Numbered from the stretch's first letter, positions 8,570 through 18,765 are shown. The stretch: DNA of 64,000 nucleotides from Microbacterium suwonense (GCF_030296555.1 NZ_AP027728.1:2480001-2544000), one strand, 5' to 3'. Notes: a model not told the origin generated them from the sequence alone. Numbers and translations are program-made.

Positions 8570-8577
8570 GGTTATGT
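8570..8577. repeat. Target-site duplication, right copy
   Basis: GGTTATGT follows the right inverted repeat exactly. Its ATG (8574-8576) is in frame with the binding-protein gene and restores a usable start codon, now preceded by the end of the insertion sequence (GAAGAG within the inverted repeat) as the only possible ribosome site. Confidence 0.95.
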
Positions 8578-10208
8578 CAATGAAGATCTCCAGAGGCCGG
8601 CTCGGCCTTGCGATCGGGGCGCTCGGCGTCTCGGCTCTCGTCCTCTCCGGCTGCGCGACGAGCACCGGAGGCCAGGACGGCGACGATGGCGACGCCAAGG
8701 GCGGGGACATCATCGTCGGCACTACCGACAAGGTCACCTCACTCGACCCGGCCGGCTCTTACGACAACGGCTCGTTCGCGGTGATGAACCAGATCTACCC
8801 GTTCCTGATGAACAGCAAGTACGGCACGGCCGAGGTCTCGCCCGACATCGCCGAGTCGGCGGAGTTCACCTCGCCGACCGAGTACACGGTCAAGCTCAAG
8901 TCGGGCCTGACCTTCGCCAACGGCAACGAGCTCACCTCCAGCGACGTGAAGTTCTCGTTCGACCGTGTCGTGAAGATCGCCGACCCGAACGGTCCGTCCT
9001 CCCTGCTGGGCAACCTCGACTCGGTCGAGGCGCCCGACGACACCACGGTCGTCTTCAAGCTCAAGAACGGCAACGACCAGATCTGGCCGCTGATCCTCTC
9101 CAGCCCGGCCGGCCCCATCGTTGACGAGGACGTCTTCTCGGCCGATGCCGTGACCCCTGACGACGAGATCGTCAAGGGCGACGCCTTCGCCGGGCAGTAC
9201 ACGATCGACTCGTACAAGCTGAACGAGCTCATCTCGTACAAGCCCAACCCCGACTACAAGGGCGTGCTCGGCGCGGCCGAGAACTCCGGCGTGCAGACCA
9301 AGTACTACGCCGATGCCTCCAACCTCAAGCTCGCGATCGGCAACGGCGACATCGACGTGGCGTTCCGCAGCCTGTCGGCCACCGACGTCGAAGACCTGTC
9401 GAAGAGCGACGAGGTGCAGGTCGTCGACGGCCCCGGCGGTGAGATCCGCTACATCGTGTTCAATTTCGACACCATGCCGTTCGGTGCCAAGACCGCCGAG
9501 GCAGACCCGGCGAAGGCGCTCGCCGTCCGGCAGGCGATGGCCGACCTGATCGACCGCGCGGCCGTGGCGAAGAACGTCTACAAGGACACCTTCAGCCCGC
9601 TGTACTCCTACGTCCCCGAGGGCATGCCCGGCGCGATCACCCCGCTGAAGGACCTGTACGGCGACGGCCAGGGCGGACCGGACGCCGACAAGGCGGCCAA
9701 GACGCTGGCGGACGCCGGTGTGCAGACGCCGGTGACGCTCAACCTGCAGTACAACGGCGACCACTACGGCCCCTCGTCGGGTGACGAGTACGCCGCGTAC
9801 AAGACGCAGCTCGAGAAGGGCGGCCTGTTCACGGTCAACCTGCAGCAGACCGAGTGGGTGCAGTACTCCAAGGACCGCAGCGCCGACGTGTACCCGCTGT
9901 ACCAGCTCGGCTGGTTCCCGGATTACTCGGATGCCGACAACTACCTGTCGCCGTTCTTCCTGAAGGAGAACTTCCTCGCGAACCACTACGACAACCCGGC
10001 CGTCAACGACGCCATCGTGAAGGAGCAGACCGAGACCGACTCCGCCGCGCGGCTGGATCAGATCGGCCAGATCCAGGAGATGGTGGCCAAGGACCTGTCC
10101 ACGCTGCCCATCCTGCAGGGCAAGCAGGTCGCGATCGTCGGGAAGGACGTCAAGGGCACGACCCTGGACGCCTCGTTCAAGTTCCGCTTCGCACCGCTGA
10201 GCAAGTAA
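8574..10208 (+). CDS. Peptide/oligopeptide ABC transporter substrate-binding lipoprotein
   Basis: A 544-residue family 5 extracellular binding protein. The N-terminus has KISRGR, a hydrophobic core and a lipobox (LVLSGC, Cys27), so it is a membrane-anchored lipoprotein. Family 5 signatures include TYTVKLKSGLTFANG-like sequence near residue 100 and FNFDTMPFG near 295. It delivers a peptide or similar ligand to the permeases encoded next. The start is the ATG inside the duplicated target site; an in-frame ATG lies two codons later. Its native promoter sits on the far side of the insertion sequence, so expression may be lost or changed. Confidence 0.9.
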   Translation: MSMKISRGRLGLAIGALGVSALVLSGCATSTGGQDGDDGDAKGGDIIVGTTDKVTSLDPAGSYDNGSFAVMNQIYPFLMNSKYGTAEVSPDIAESAEFTSPTEYTVKLKSGLTFANGNELTSSDVKFSFDRVVKIADPNGPSSLLGNLDSVEAPDDTTVVFKLKNGNDQIWPLILSSPAGPIVDEDVFSADAVTPDDEIVKGDAFAGQYTIDSYKLNELISYKPNPDYKGVLGAAENSGVQTKYYADASNLKLAIGNGDIDVAFRSLSATDVEDLSKSDEVQVVDGPGGEIRYIVFNFDTMPFGAKTAEADPAKALAVRQAMADLIDRAAVAKNVYKDTFSPLYSYVPEGMPGAITPLKDLYGDGQGGPDADKAAKTLADAGVQTPVTLNLQYNGDHYGPSSGDEYAAYKTQLEKGGLFTVNLQQTEWVQYSKDRSADVYPLYQLGWFPDYSDADNYLSPFFLKENFLANHYDNPAVNDAIVKEQTETDSAARLDQIGQIQEMVAKDLSTLPILQGKQVAIVGKDVKGTTLDASFKFRFAPLSK

Positions 10209-10289
10209 CGCGGTCCGCCCCGGGGGTGCTGCCTCACCGCAGCGCCCCCGAGGCGTGCTCGCCGAAGACCGCAAGAAGAGGTACCCCGT

Positions 10290-11369
10290 ATGGCCGTCGA
10301 TGCCGGCGCTGCGCTTGTTCCCGTTCAGCCGCGAAGCCGCTCCAAGGGCGGAGGGCTGTGGCGCTACGTCCTGATCAGGCTCGTGCTGATCATCCCCACT
10401 GTCTTCATCCTGGTGACCACCGTGTTCTTCCTGATGCGGATCACCGGCGATCCGATCACCGCAGCACTCGGCGGGCGTCTTCCCGCGGATCAGCTGCAGG
10501 AGCGCATCCACGACGCGGGCTACGACCGCCCGCTGTGGGTGCAGTACCTGGAATACCTCGGCGGCGTCTTCCGAGGTGATTTCGGCACCACGATCACCGA
10601 CCGCCGCCCGGTGATCGAGATCCTGCTGCAGTACGGCTCGGCCACTCTGGAGCTGGCGATCTACGCGCTGCTGGTCGCGCTGATCATCAGCATCCCGCTC
10701 GGCCTGATCGCCGCCTACCGTCGCGACCGCTGGCACGATGCCGTGCTGCGCGTGATGGCGATCCTCGCCTACGCGACCCCCATCTTCTTCGCCGGGCTCC
10801 TGCTGAAGCTGATCTTCTCGGTGTGGCTGGGCTGGCTGCCCGTCTCGGGGCGCGGCAACACCCGAACCGAACTGCTCATGGCGGGCATCGACACCCCCAC
10901 CGGCATTTACCTGCTTGATGCGATTCGGCTCGGCAACGCCGCCGCCATCGGCGACATCCTGCAGCATGCGATCCTCCCCGCGGTCGCGCTCGGTCTGCTC
11001 ACCGCGGGGGTGTTCCTGCGGCTGATCCGCACGAACGTGATCGGCACCCTGGGGCAGCAGTTCGTGACCTCCGGGCGATCCCGGGGCGTGAGCGAGTTCC
11101 GGCTGGTGACCAAGCACGCCTACCGGCCGGCGCTGATCCCGATCATCACCGTGATGGGGATGCAGATCGCGTTGCTGCTGGCGGGCGCGGTGCTCACCGA
11201 GACCACGTTCGAGTGGAAGGGGATCGGCTTCATGCTGGCCGAGTACCTGAAGGCACGAGACTTCGTCGCCGTGCAGGGCATCGTGGTGATGATCGCCGTG
11301 GTGGTGGCGGCGACGAACTTCATCGTCGACATCGTCGCCGCGTTCATCGACCCGAGGGTGAGGTACTGA
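10290..11369 (+). CDS. ABC transporter permease, DppB/OppB type
   Basis: A 359-residue inner-membrane permease with about six hydrophobic segments. The typical DppB start (WRYVLIRLVLIIPTVFILV) and the EAA-like cytoplasmic loop near the C-terminus are present, and it ends DPRVRY as these proteins usually do. A purine-rich site (AAGAAGAGG) precedes the ATG at 10290. It forms an operon with the upstream binding protein and the next permease, one base away. It forms half of the membrane channel. Confidence 0.9.
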   Translation: MAVDAGAALVPVQPRSRSKGGGLWRYVLIRLVLIIPTVFILVTTVFFLMRITGDPITAALGGRLPADQLQERIHDAGYDRPLWVQYLEYLGGVFRGDFGTTITDRRPVIEILLQYGSATLELAIYALLVALIISIPLGLIAAYRRDRWHDAVLRVMAILAYATPIFFAGLLLKLIFSVWLGWLPVSGRGNTRTELLMAGIDTPTGIYLLDAIRLGNAAAIGDILQHAILPAVALGLLTAGVFLRLIRTNVIGTLGQQFVTSGRSRGVSEFRLVTKHAYRPALIPIITVMGMQIALLLAGAVLTETTFEWKGIGFMLAEYLKARDFVAVQGIVVMIAVVVAATNFIVDIVAAFIDPRVRY

Positions 11370-11370
11370 C

Positions 11371-12406
11371 ATGACTGGGATCCCCGACTCCTACGACGAG
11401 ATGCCCACCCCGCAGACCGCGGTGCTGGCGGCGGCGCCGCCGCGCAGGAAGCACTGGGCCGAGAAGGTGCCGGTGCTCGCGCAGCTGCGGCAGAGCGTCG
11501 GGCTTCAGCGCGGGATGCTGGTGACCGGGCTGGCCATCACGATCCTGTTCATCGTCATCGCGCTGCTCGCCCCCTGCTCGCCCCGTTCTCGTGGGCGCAG
11601 CAGCAGACCGTCGACGGCGTCTCGTTCGGCACCCAGCAAGCGCCGAACTCGATGAACGTGCTCGGCACGACCGTGTCGGGCTTCGACGTGTTCTCCCGGG
11701 TGATCTGGGGGCGCAGACGGCACTGTTGGTGATCATCGCGGCGATCGCGTGCTCGATCTTCCTGGGCATCGCCCTCGGACTGGTCTCCGGCTACTTCGGC
11801 GGATGGCTCGACCGCATCCTGGTCGTCATCGCCGACGCGATCTACGCCTTCCCCTCGCTGCTGCTGGCCATCGTCATGTCGATCGTGATCAGCCGCGGGC
11901 AGTCCACGCTGGGCGGCGGCATCATGGCCACCGCGATCGCCATCACGGTGGTGTTCGTACCGCAGTACTTCCGCGTCGTGCGATCCGAGGTGGTGCGGGT
12001 GCGGGCGGAGCCGTTCGTCGACTCCGCGAAGGTGATCGGCGTGCCGACCACGCGGATCCTGCTGCGTCACGTGCTGCGCAACTCGACGCGCTCGCTGCCG
12101 GTGATCATCACGCTGAACGCCTCCGAGGCGCTGCTGACTCTTGCCGGGCTCGGCTTCCTGGGCTTCGGCATCGAGGCGACGGCCGCGGCCGAGTGGGGTT
12201 ATGACCTGAACCGCGCCGTGCAGGACGTCACCAGCGGTATCTGGTGGACCAGCGTGTTCCCGGGCTTGGCGATCGTGCTGGTCGTGCTGGGGGTCACCCT
12301 GGTCGGCGAGAGCCTGAACGATCTGAGCGACCCGCGACTGCGCCAGCGTCGCCGAGCGGGATCCAAGCGCAGAGGCCGCACGACGAGCGCGGGAGGAGAG
12401 TCATGA
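11371..12406 (+). CDS. ABC transporter permease, DppC/OppC type (two frameshifts)
   Basis: The N-terminal segment (RGMLVTGLAITILFIVIALLAP) reads correctly to 11574, the middle lies in a second frame (LLAPFSWAQQQTVDG) and the remainder in the third (AQTALLVIIAAIACSIFLGI onward). Two added bases, one in the C5 run at 11570-11574 and one in the G5 run at 11707-11711, restore a single permease of about 345 residues. The EAA loop and GLGFLGFGIEA are present. The stop overlaps the next start (ATGA, 12403-12406), so the operon is otherwise intact. The breaks are probably sequence errors. Confidence 0.85.
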
Positions 12407-14139
12407 GCGCATCCATCGACGCGGTCGCGTCCCCGACCGAGGTGGCCGAGATCCGCGATCTGCGGGTCGTGTTCGCCACCGACGACGAGCCCGTCGAGGC
12501 GGTCAAGGGCATCTCGCTGAGCGCGCATGCCGGCGAGGTGCTCGCGATCGTCGGCGAATCCGGCTCGGGCAAGACCGTCACGGCCAACACCCTGCTCGGA
12601 CTGCTGCCCGAGACCGCGACCACCTCGGGAGCGGTGATCGTGCGCGGCCGCGACGGCGGCGAGACCGACATCGTCCACGCCAGCCACCACCACATGCGCC
12701 AGATGCGCGGCAGGGATGCCGCGATGGTGTTCCAGGAGCCCTCCACGGCGCTGAACCCGGTGTACACCGTGGGATGGCAGATCGCCGAGGGTCTGCGTGC
12801 GCACACGAAGATCTCGAAGAAGGATGCCAGGAGGCGCGCGATCGACATCATGCGCCGCGTCGGTATCCCCGACCCCGAGCAGCGTGTCGACGACTACCCG
12901 CACCAGTTCTCCGGCGGGCAGAAGCAGCGCATCGTCATCGCGATGGCCCTGGTGCTGGATGCCGGACTGATCATCGCCGATGAGCCGACCACCGCGCTGG
13001 ATGTGACCGTGCAGGCCGAGATCCTCGAGCTGCTGCGCACCTGCCGCGACGAGTTCGGTGCGACGATCGTGCTGATCACGCACAACATGGGCGTGGTCGC
13101 CGACCTGGCCGACCGTGTGGTCGTCATGTATCAGGGCGCCATCGTCGAGGAGGCCCCGGTTCGGGAGCTGTTCGCCAACCCGCGCGAGGAGTACACGCGC
13201 AAGCTGCTGGCGGCCGTGCCGCACGTGGGGCAGGGCAAGTCGGCATCCGCTCCCGACGTGTCAGCGGTCGTCACCGAGGAGGGCGCCGCGCACGCCGCGC
13301 CGGCGGTTACTGAAGGCAGCCTGATCGTCGCCACGCGCGCCGAGATCGGCTATCCCGGGCGCTTTGGACGCAACGCCGTCGTCGCGGTGAAGGGCGTGGA
13401 CTTCCACGTCGGGCCCGGCGAGGTGGTGGGCCTGGTCGGCGAGTCCGGTTCGGGCAAGACCACCATCGGCCGCGCCGTCGTGGGTCTGACCACGGTGCTC
13501 GGCGGATCGCTGACGGTGCTCGGGCAGGAGATGCGCGGTGTGAAGCCGCGCACGCTCACCCCGCTGCGCCCGCAGATCGGATTCGTGTTCCAGGACCCGG
13601 CGACCAGCTTCAACCCGCTGCTGACGATCGCCGAGTGCATCGCCGAGCCGCTGATCGTGCACGGCCGGGCTTCGAGCCTGCAGGCCGCGCGCCCGCGGGT
13701 GAACGAGCTGCTGGATGCCGTGCGGCTGCCGGTGAACTTCGGCGACCGCTACCCGCATGAGCTCTCCGGCGGTCAGCGTCAGCGGGCATCGCTGGCCAGG
13801 GCGCTGGCGCTGGACCCGAAGCTGCTGATCGCCGACGAGCCGACCAGTGCGCTGGACGTGTCGGTGCAGGCGACCGTGCTCGAGCTGTTCGTGCAGCTGC
13901 AGGCCGAGCTCGGCTTCGCCTCGCTGTTCATCAGCCACGACCTGGCCGTGATCGACGCCGTCTCGGATCGGATCATCGTGCTGCAGCAGGGCGAGATCAA
14001 GGAGCAGGGCACCACCGCCCAGGTGCTCGGCGACCCGCGCGATCAGTACACGCGCGAGCTGTTGACCGCCCTGCCGGTGCCCGACCCGGTGGCCCAGGCC
14101 GAACGCCGCGCCCAGTGGCAGGCGGTGCGCCGGCACTGA
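12403..14139 (+). CDS. Dual ABC ATPase for peptide import (DppD-DppF fusion)
   Basis: A 578-residue fusion of two ABC ATPase domains. Walker A GESGSGKT occurs at about residues 51-58 and again near 346. Signature sequences are SGGQKQR (near 170) and SGGQRQR (near 455). Walker B motifs LIIADEPTTALD and LLIADEPTSALD are both present. Each half ends with the OppD/F C-terminal extension, so both sites look active. It powers the DppB/DppC-type permeases encoded just upstream. The start overlaps the permease stop. Confidence 0.93.
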   Translation: MSASIDAVASPTEVAEIRDLRVVFATDDEPVEAVKGISLSAHAGEVLAIVGESGSGKTVTANTLLGLLPETATTSGAVIVRGRDGGETDIVHASHHHMRQMRGRDAAMVFQEPSTALNPVYTVGWQIAEGLRAHTKISKKDARRRAIDIMRRVGIPDPEQRVDDYPHQFSGGQKQRIVIAMALVLDAGLIIADEPTTALDVTVQAEILELLRTCRDEFGATIVLITHNMGVVADLADRVVVMYQGAIVEEAPVRELFANPREEYTRKLLAAVPHVGQGKSASAPDVSAVVTEEGAAHAAPAVTEGSLIVATRAEIGYPGRFGRNAVVAVKGVDFHVGPGEVVGLVGESGSGKTTIGRAVVGLTTVLGGSLTVLGQEMRGVKPRTLTPLRPQIGFVFQDPATSFNPLLTIAECIAEPLIVHGRASSLQAARPRVNELLDAVRLPVNFGDRYPHELSGGQRQRASLARALALDPKLLIADEPTSALDVSVQATVLELFVQLQAELGFASLFISHDLAVIDAVSDRIIVLQQGEIKEQGTTAQVLGDPRDQYTRELLTALPVPDPVAQAERRAQWQAVRRH

Positions 14140-14152
14140 GCCCCGCCGGTTG

Positions 14153-14221
14153 GGGAGGGGAACTCGCGGATCGGAGGAGGCTTGAGCCAGAATCGTCCTC
14201 CCGAGCGTGAGAACTCCTCCC
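14153..14221. repeat. Imperfect 26-bp inverted repeat after the ABC operon
   Basis: Positions 14153-14178 and 14196-14221 are imperfect reverse complements with GGGAGG and GGAGGA-type ends and a 17-base loop. Likely a transcription terminator for the importer operon, of the same purine-rich style as the hairpin near 3300. Confidence 0.45.
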
Positions 14222-14304
14222 GAACGGTGCGCGTGACTGGCATTCCGACGCGTGCGCATCCGATCTACACTGGGCAGACCCCGTCAGCGCCGATCGGAGG
14301 CCCC

Positions 14305-15636
14305 GTGCCGTCTCCCTGGTCCTCGCCACGCGATGCCTCCCCGGAGGTGTCGCGGCTGATCATCGAGCGTGCGCACGAAGAGCTCATGGCCGGCAACCTC
14401 GACGACCGCCGCCTGGAGCAGGTCAGGCCCGTCATCCGGGCTTCGTGGGAGCGCGCCCGACAGCAGCGCGTCGGCCCGGAGGGCCTCCCGCCGCTCGACT
14501 TCACGCGAGAGTCGCTGGAGGCGTACCGATCCGGGCATCCGCTGGCCGGCGCCATCGACCTGATCCGTACCCTGCTCCTGCCTGGCGCCCCTGACGACTC
14601 GGGTGTCGTCGTGGCCGTCGGCGACCACGCCGGTCGGCTGCTGTGGGTCGAAGGCGACCTGCGGCAGCGGATGCTGTCGGGAGAGATGGGCTTCGTGGAG
14701 GGGTCGAACTGGTCCGAGACCTCCGTCGGCACCTCCGCACCCGGAACGGCACTCGAGCTCGGGGAGTCGGTGCAGATCCACCACGCTGAGCACTACAACC
14801 GTCTCGTGCAGCCGTGGTCGTGCACGGCGGCGCCGGTGTTCGACCCCGAGACCCACCGCATCCTCGGCGTGCTCGACGTCACCGGCGGTGACGAGGTGGT
14901 GACGCCTCAGGCCCGGATGCTGGTGGATGCGACAGCCCGGGCGGTCGAGTCGCAGCTGATGGTCGCACGGCTGCGGGCTCGTGCCGAGGCGCCCCAGGCG
15001 ACGGCATCCGCCTCCCGGCATCCGACGCGAGAGCCGCTGAAACGTGCGACGCTGCAGGTGCTCGGGCGTGACCGCGCGCGGCTGGAGGTCGTCACGAACG
15101 GCTCGGAGTCGAACGTCGAGCTCAGCGCCCGGCATGCCGAGATCCTGCTCATGCTGGCCACCCACCGGCAGGGACTGTCTGCCGAGCACCTCGCCGAGCT
15201 CGTCTACGGCGAGGGGGCATCGCCCGACACGCTGCGACCCGAGATGGTGCGACTGCGGAAGGCGCTCGAACGCGTCTCGCCCGAACTCGTGCCGCAGTCC
15301 CGCCCGTACCGGCTGTCCGTCGCCATGGAGACGGATGCGCAGAACGTGCTGTCACTGCTGGATCGCGGCGCGCACCGCGTCGCCCTGTCGGCGTATCGCG
15401 GGCCCGTGCTGCCCGACTCCGATGCTCCCGGCGTGGTCGAACTGCGCGAGGGCGTGCGCGGCACGCTGCGCGAGACGATGCGCACCGAGGCGAGTGTTGA
15501 CGTGCTGCTCGCGTACGCGGACATCCCCGAGGGAGCCGAGGATGCCGAGGTGCTGCGCCTGTGCCTGGAGATGCTGCCTGCGCGCTCGCCGCGACGGAGC
15601 GGACTGGTCAGCCGGCTCGAGAAGCTCGAGAGGTGA
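14305..15636 (+). CDS. GAF-domain transcriptional regulator of the aldehyde dehydrogenase gene
   Basis: A 443-residue regulator starting at GTG 14305, chosen because CGGAGG lies six bases upstream. The N-terminal half resembles the sensor part of AcoR-type activators, with a GAF-like region ([27 protein letters not shown]). The C-terminal half has a winged-helix-like segment ([20 protein letters not shown]) and no sigma-54 AAA domain. In actinobacteria this protein type sits next to an ExaC-like aldehyde dehydrogenase and DUF779, as here, so it probably activates that pair in response to an alcohol or aldehyde. Confidence 0.75.
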   Translation: MPSPWSSPRDASPEVSRLIIERAHEELMAGNLDDRRLEQVRPVIRASWERARQQRVGPEGLPPLDFTRESLEAYRSGHPLAGAIDLIRTLLLPGAPDDSGVVVAVGDHAGRLLWVEGDLRQRMLSGEMGFVEGSNWSETSVGTSAPGTALELGESVQIHHAEHYNRLVQPWSCTAAPVFDPETHRILGVLDVTGGDEVVTPQARMLVDATARAVESQLMVARLRARAEAPQATASASRHPTREPLKRATLQVLGRDRARLEVVTNGSESNVELSARHAEILLMLATHRQGLSAEHLAELVYGEGASPDTLRPEMVRLRKALERVSPELVPQSRPYRLSVAMETDAQNVLSLLDRGAHRVALSAYRGPVLPDSDAPGVVELREGVRGTLRETMRTEASVDVLLAYADIPEGAEDAEVLRLCLEMLPARSPRRSGLVSRLEKLER

Positions 15637-15756
15637 CGAGCGCCGCGCCCGTCGCGGCTCTCGGTCTCGGCGCCCGGTCTCGGCTCTCGGTCTCGGCATC
15701 CGCTGCACTTTCCGGCATCCGCGCCATCGATCGATGCAGCGGATGCCGATTCCTGC

Positions 15757-15804
15757 CGCGGATGTGAGGATGCGCGGATGTGAGGATGCGCGGATGCCGG
15801 GATG
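15757..15804. repeat. Three 16-bp tandem repeats upstream of aldehyde dehydrogenase
   Basis: CGCGGATGTGAGGATG occurs twice in direct succession (15757-15772, 15773-15788), then as CGCGGATGCCGGGATG (15789-15804). They lie about 100 bases before the aldehyde dehydrogenase start in a 271-base gap with no gene. They are candidate binding sites for the GAF regulator encoded just upstream. The first part of the gap (15660-15715) holds several CGGTCTCGG words. Confidence 0.7.
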
Positions 15805-15907
15805 CAACCCGATGCAACCTGCCGCACTCGCTCGCAACGTCGCCGCCCGTATCTTCGTCGCACAGGTAAGCCGCGGCATCGACGCCGCGATCGTCGAAGG
15901 AGACACC

Positions 15908-17458
15908 ATGACCATTGCAGAAGAGAGCGTCTCGACCGCCTATGCGGCCCCCGGACAGCCGGGCGCGGTCGCGGAATACCGCTCCCGCTACGGCCACTAC
16001 ATCGGCGGAGAGTTCGTCGAACCCGCCGGAGGCCAGTACTTCGAGAACATCAGTCCGGTCAACGGCAAGCCGTTCACCGAGATCGCCCGCGGCACGGCCG
16101 CCGACATCGACCACGCCGTCGACGTCGCCTGGCGCGCGTTCGAGGGCTGGAAGCGCACCTCGCCCGCCGAGCGCTCGGTGATCCTCAACAGGATCGCCGA
16201 CCGCATGGAGCAGAACCTCGAGCGCATCGCCGTCGCCGAGACGTGGGAGAACGGCAAGCCCGTCCGCGAGACGCTTGCCGCCGACATCCCGCTCGCGATC
16301 GACCACTTCCGCTACTTCGCAGGCGTTCTGCGGGCTCAGGAGGGCGGCATCAGCCAGCTCGACGAGAACACCGTCGCCTACCACTTCCACGAGCCGCTCG
16401 GCGTGGTCGGCCAGATCATCCCGTGGAACTTCCCCATCCTGATGGCGGTGTGGAAGCTCGCCCCGGCGCTCGCCGCAGGAAACTGCATCGTGATGAAGCC
16501 GGCCGAGCAGACCCCGGCCTCCATCCTGTTCCTGTTCGAGATCATCGGCGATCTGCTGCCGGACGGCGTCGTGAACATCGTCAACGGCTTCGGCATCGAG
16601 GCAGGCGCGCCGCTCGCCCAGCACAAGCGCATCCGCAAGGTCGCCTTCACGGGCGAGACCACCACGGGCCGGCTGATCATGCAGTACGCCTCGCAGAACC
16701 TGATCCCGGTCACGTTGGAACTCGGGGGCAAGAGCCCGAACGTGTTCTTCGAGGATGTCGCGCGCTCGACCAGCGACCCGTTCTACGACAAGGCCCTCGA
16801 GGGTTTCACCATGTTCGCTCTGAACCAGGGCGAGGTGTGCACCTGCCCGTCGAGGGCGCTCATCCAGGCATCCATCTACGACGGCTTCATCTCCGACGGT
16901 CTCGAGCGGGTGGGTCAGGTCGTCCAGGGCAACCCGCTCGACCCGGCGACCATGATCGGCGCGCAGGCGTCGAACGACCAGCTCGAGAAGATCCTCAGCT
17001 ACATCGACATCGGCAAGCAGGGCGGCGCGCGGCTGCTCACCGGCGGGGAGCGCGTCGACCTGGGTGGTGACCTCAGCGAGGGCTACTACGTCGCGCCGAC
17101 CGTGTTCGAGGGCACGAACGACATGCGCATCTTCCAGGAGGAGATCTTCGGGCCGGTGCTGTCGGTGACCAGCTTCACCGACTTCGACGACGCGATCTCG
17201 ATCGCCAACGACACCCTGTACGGCCTGGGCGCCGGGGTGTGGAGCCGCAGCGGCGACACCGCCTACCGTGCGGGTCGTGCCATCGAGGCCGGGCGGGTGT
17301 GGACGAACACCTACCACCAGTACCCGGCGCACGCCGCATTCGGCGGATACAAGCAGTCGGGCGTGGGCCGTGAGAACCACAAGATGATGCTCGACCACTA
17401 TCAGCAGACGAAGAACCTGCTGGTGTCGTACGCGGAAGGGCCGATGGGCTTCTTCTGA
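15908..17458 (+). CDS. NAD-dependent aldehyde dehydrogenase (ExaC/AldB type)
   Basis: A 516-residue enzyme that oxidises aldehydes, probably acetaldehyde or other short ones, to acids with NAD+. The catalytic Cys311 lies in [13 protein letters not shown], a form typical of the ExaC/acetaldehyde dehydrogenase II group. The general-base Glu lies in [10 protein letters not shown] and the cofactor region is [20 protein letters not shown]. Length is normal. A ribosome site (GAAGGAGA) precedes ATG 15908. It is followed by DUF779 and preceded by the GAF regulator, the standard actinobacterial arrangement. Confidence 0.95.
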   Translation: MTIAEESVSTAYAAPGQPGAVAEYRSRYGHYIGGEFVEPAGGQYFENISPVNGKPFTEIARGTAADIDHAVDVAWRAFEGWKRTSPAERSVILNRIADRMEQNLERIAVAETWENGKPVRETLAADIPLAIDHFRYFAGVLRAQEGGISQLDENTVAYHFHEPLGVVGQIIPWNFPILMAVWKLAPALAAGNCIVMKPAEQTPASILFLFEIIGDLLPDGVVNIVNGFGIEAGAPLAQHKRIRKVAFTGETTTGRLIMQYASQNLIPVTLELGGKSPNVFFEDVARSTSDPFYDKALEGFTMFALNQGEVCTCPSRALIQASIYDGFISDGLERVGQVVQGNPLDPATMIGAQASNDQLEKILSYIDIGKQGGARLLTGGERVDLGGDLSEGYYVAPTVFEGTNDMRIFQEEIFGPVLSVTSFTDFDDAISIANDTLYGLGAGVWSRSGDTAYRAGRAIEAGRVWTNTYHQYPAHAAFGGYKQSGVGRENHKMMLDHYQQTKNLLVSYAEGPMGFF

Positions 17459-17465
17459 TCGGCCT

Positions 17466-17494
17466 CCGGGTGGGGGCACGCGGCCCCCACCCGG
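17466..17494. terminator. Perfect hairpin between aldehyde dehydrogenase and DUF779
   Basis: CCGGGTGGGGG (17466-17476) is exactly complementary to CCCCCACCCGG (17484-17494) with a 7-base loop. It sits between two genes expected to be co-transcribed, so it may act as a partial terminator or an mRNA-end stabiliser that lowers DUF779 expression. Confidence 0.65.
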
Positions 17495-17519
17495 AATCCA
17501 TGGACGAAAGGTGAGAGTC

Positions 17520-17915
17520 ATGGTCAGCATCGGCACGTACCAGCGGGTGGAGGTCACGGATGCCGCAGCATCGCTCATCCGCGCTCTGACGGCTCAGCAC
17601 GGCCCGCTCATGTTCCACCAGTCGGGAGGATGCTGCGACGGCTCCTCGCCGATGTGCTATCCGGTGGGCATGTTCATCACCGGGCCCGGCGATGTGAAGC
17701 TCGGCGATCTCGACGTGGGCCTGGACGCCCCCGTGGAGATGTTCATGTCGGAGTCGCAGTTCGAGTACTGGAAGTACACGCATCTCACCGTGGACGTCGT
17801 CCCCGGTCGCGGTGCAGGGTTCAGCGTCGAGGGCCCGACCGGGATGCGTTTCATGATTCGGTCGCGGATGCTGAATGAGGCGGAGCTGGAGCACTTCGGC
17901 CTCGGACCCTCCTGA
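17520..17915 (+). CDS. DUF779 protein, partner of aldehyde dehydrogenase
   Basis: About 131 residues, with the conserved DUF779 core (GPLMFHQSGGCCDGSSPMCY) rich in Cys, and later YWKYTHLTVDVVPGRG. Its role is unproven; the conserved Cys cluster suggests metal or thiol chemistry. It is almost always encoded next to ExaC-type aldehyde dehydrogenases. The ATG at 17520 is preferred over the in-frame GTG at 17511 because AAGGTGAG then falls at ribosome-site distance. Confidence 0.85.
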   Translation: MVSIGTYQRVEVTDAAASLIRALTAQHGPLMFHQSGGCCDGSSPMCYPVGMFITGPGDVKLGDLDVGLDAPVEMFMSESQFEYWKYTHLTVDVVPGRGAGFSVEGPTGMRFMIRSRMLNEAELEHFGLGPS

Positions 17916-17925
17916 ACGGCGCGGA

Positions 17926-18741
17926 TCAGGCGTACCCGAACTGCTTGCGGGTCAGTGCATCGAAGGCACGATCGGGCAGGAGCGTGGAGAGGGCGACCGC
18001 GATGTTCGCGCCGGGGCCGATCCGGTATCGAGTGCGGGGTCGTCGCGTGAGCGCTGCCTTCACGATCAGCGCGGCGACGGCATCCGGGCTGGAGAACTGC
18101 TTCGCCAGCGCAGGGTTCGCGAAGTACGTGCGCATCGCCGTGGCCATGGATGCGTACGGGCCGTCGGAGGAGGCGCTCGTCAGGCGCTCCATGGCCTGAT
18201 CGTGCCAGTCGGTGGCGACATAGCTCGGCTGCACCAGCGTGACGTCGATGCCGAATTGCGACACCTCGCCTCGCAGCGAGTCGGAGAGGGCCTCGAGTGC
18301 GAACTTTGAGGCGTGGTACCAGCCGCCCAGCGGCGAGGCGAACTCGCCGGCGAGCGAAGAGACGTTCACGATGCGTCCTCGCCCGGCCTCGCGCATCCCG
18401 GGCAGCACCGCCTGGATCAGCCCGACCGAGCCGAGCACGTTGACCTCGAGCTGGTGACGCGCGTCGGTCAGCGACGTCTCCTCGACGCTGCCGAACTCGC
18501 CGTAGCCGGCGCAGTTGATCAGCACATCGATGGTTCCGGCCTGCTCGACGACGGTGTCGACCGCCGCGCGGATCGATCGCTCGTCGGTGAGGTCCAGCGG
18601 GACGGGGGTCACGCCTTCCAGTTCGGAGATCGCGCTGGTGGTGCGTGCGGCGCCGAAGACGGTCGCACCGCCCTGGGCGAGCAGGGCCGCGGCGCGTGCG
18701 CCGATGCCCGAGGATGCTCCGGTGATCAGAATCGTCGTCAT
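17926..18741 (-). CDS. Short-chain dehydrogenase/reductase
   Basis: A 271-residue classical SDR. The cofactor motif TGASSGIG is at residues 7-14, the NAG-equivalent is NCAGYG, and the catalytic residues are Ser128/129 (VNVSSL), Tyr142 and Lys146 (WYHASK). Substrate cannot be told. It is divergent from a TetR regulator with a dyad operator between, so it is probably induced by its substrate or a toxic relative. Confidence 0.9.
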   Translation of the reverse strand: MTTILITGASSGIGARAAALLAQGGATVFGAARTTSAISELEGVTPVPLDLTDERSIRAAVDTVVEQAGTIDVLINCAGYGEFGSVEETSLTDARHQLEVNVLGSVGLIQAVLPGMREAGRGRIVNVSSLAGEFASPLGGWYHASKFALEALSDSLRGEVSQFGIDVTLVQPSYVATDWHDQAMERLTSASSDGPYASMATAMRTYFANPALAKQFSSPDAVAALIVKAALTRRPRTRYRIGPGANIAVALSTLLPDRAFDALTRKQFGYA

Positions 18742-18765
18742 GGGACTCCCTTATCTGTGAATGAT

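Noticed and set aside
8739..11372. 877-residue open frame on the minus strand opposite the binding protein and permease genes
   Set aside because: It is the antisense shadow of well-identified genes. High GC makes long antisense frames common, and the translation is His/Asp/Arg/Val-rich without any domain.
15608..17578. 656-residue minus-strand frame opposite aldehyde dehydrogenase
   Set aside because: Same reason: the plus strand carries a full aldehyde dehydrogenase with catalytic motifs.
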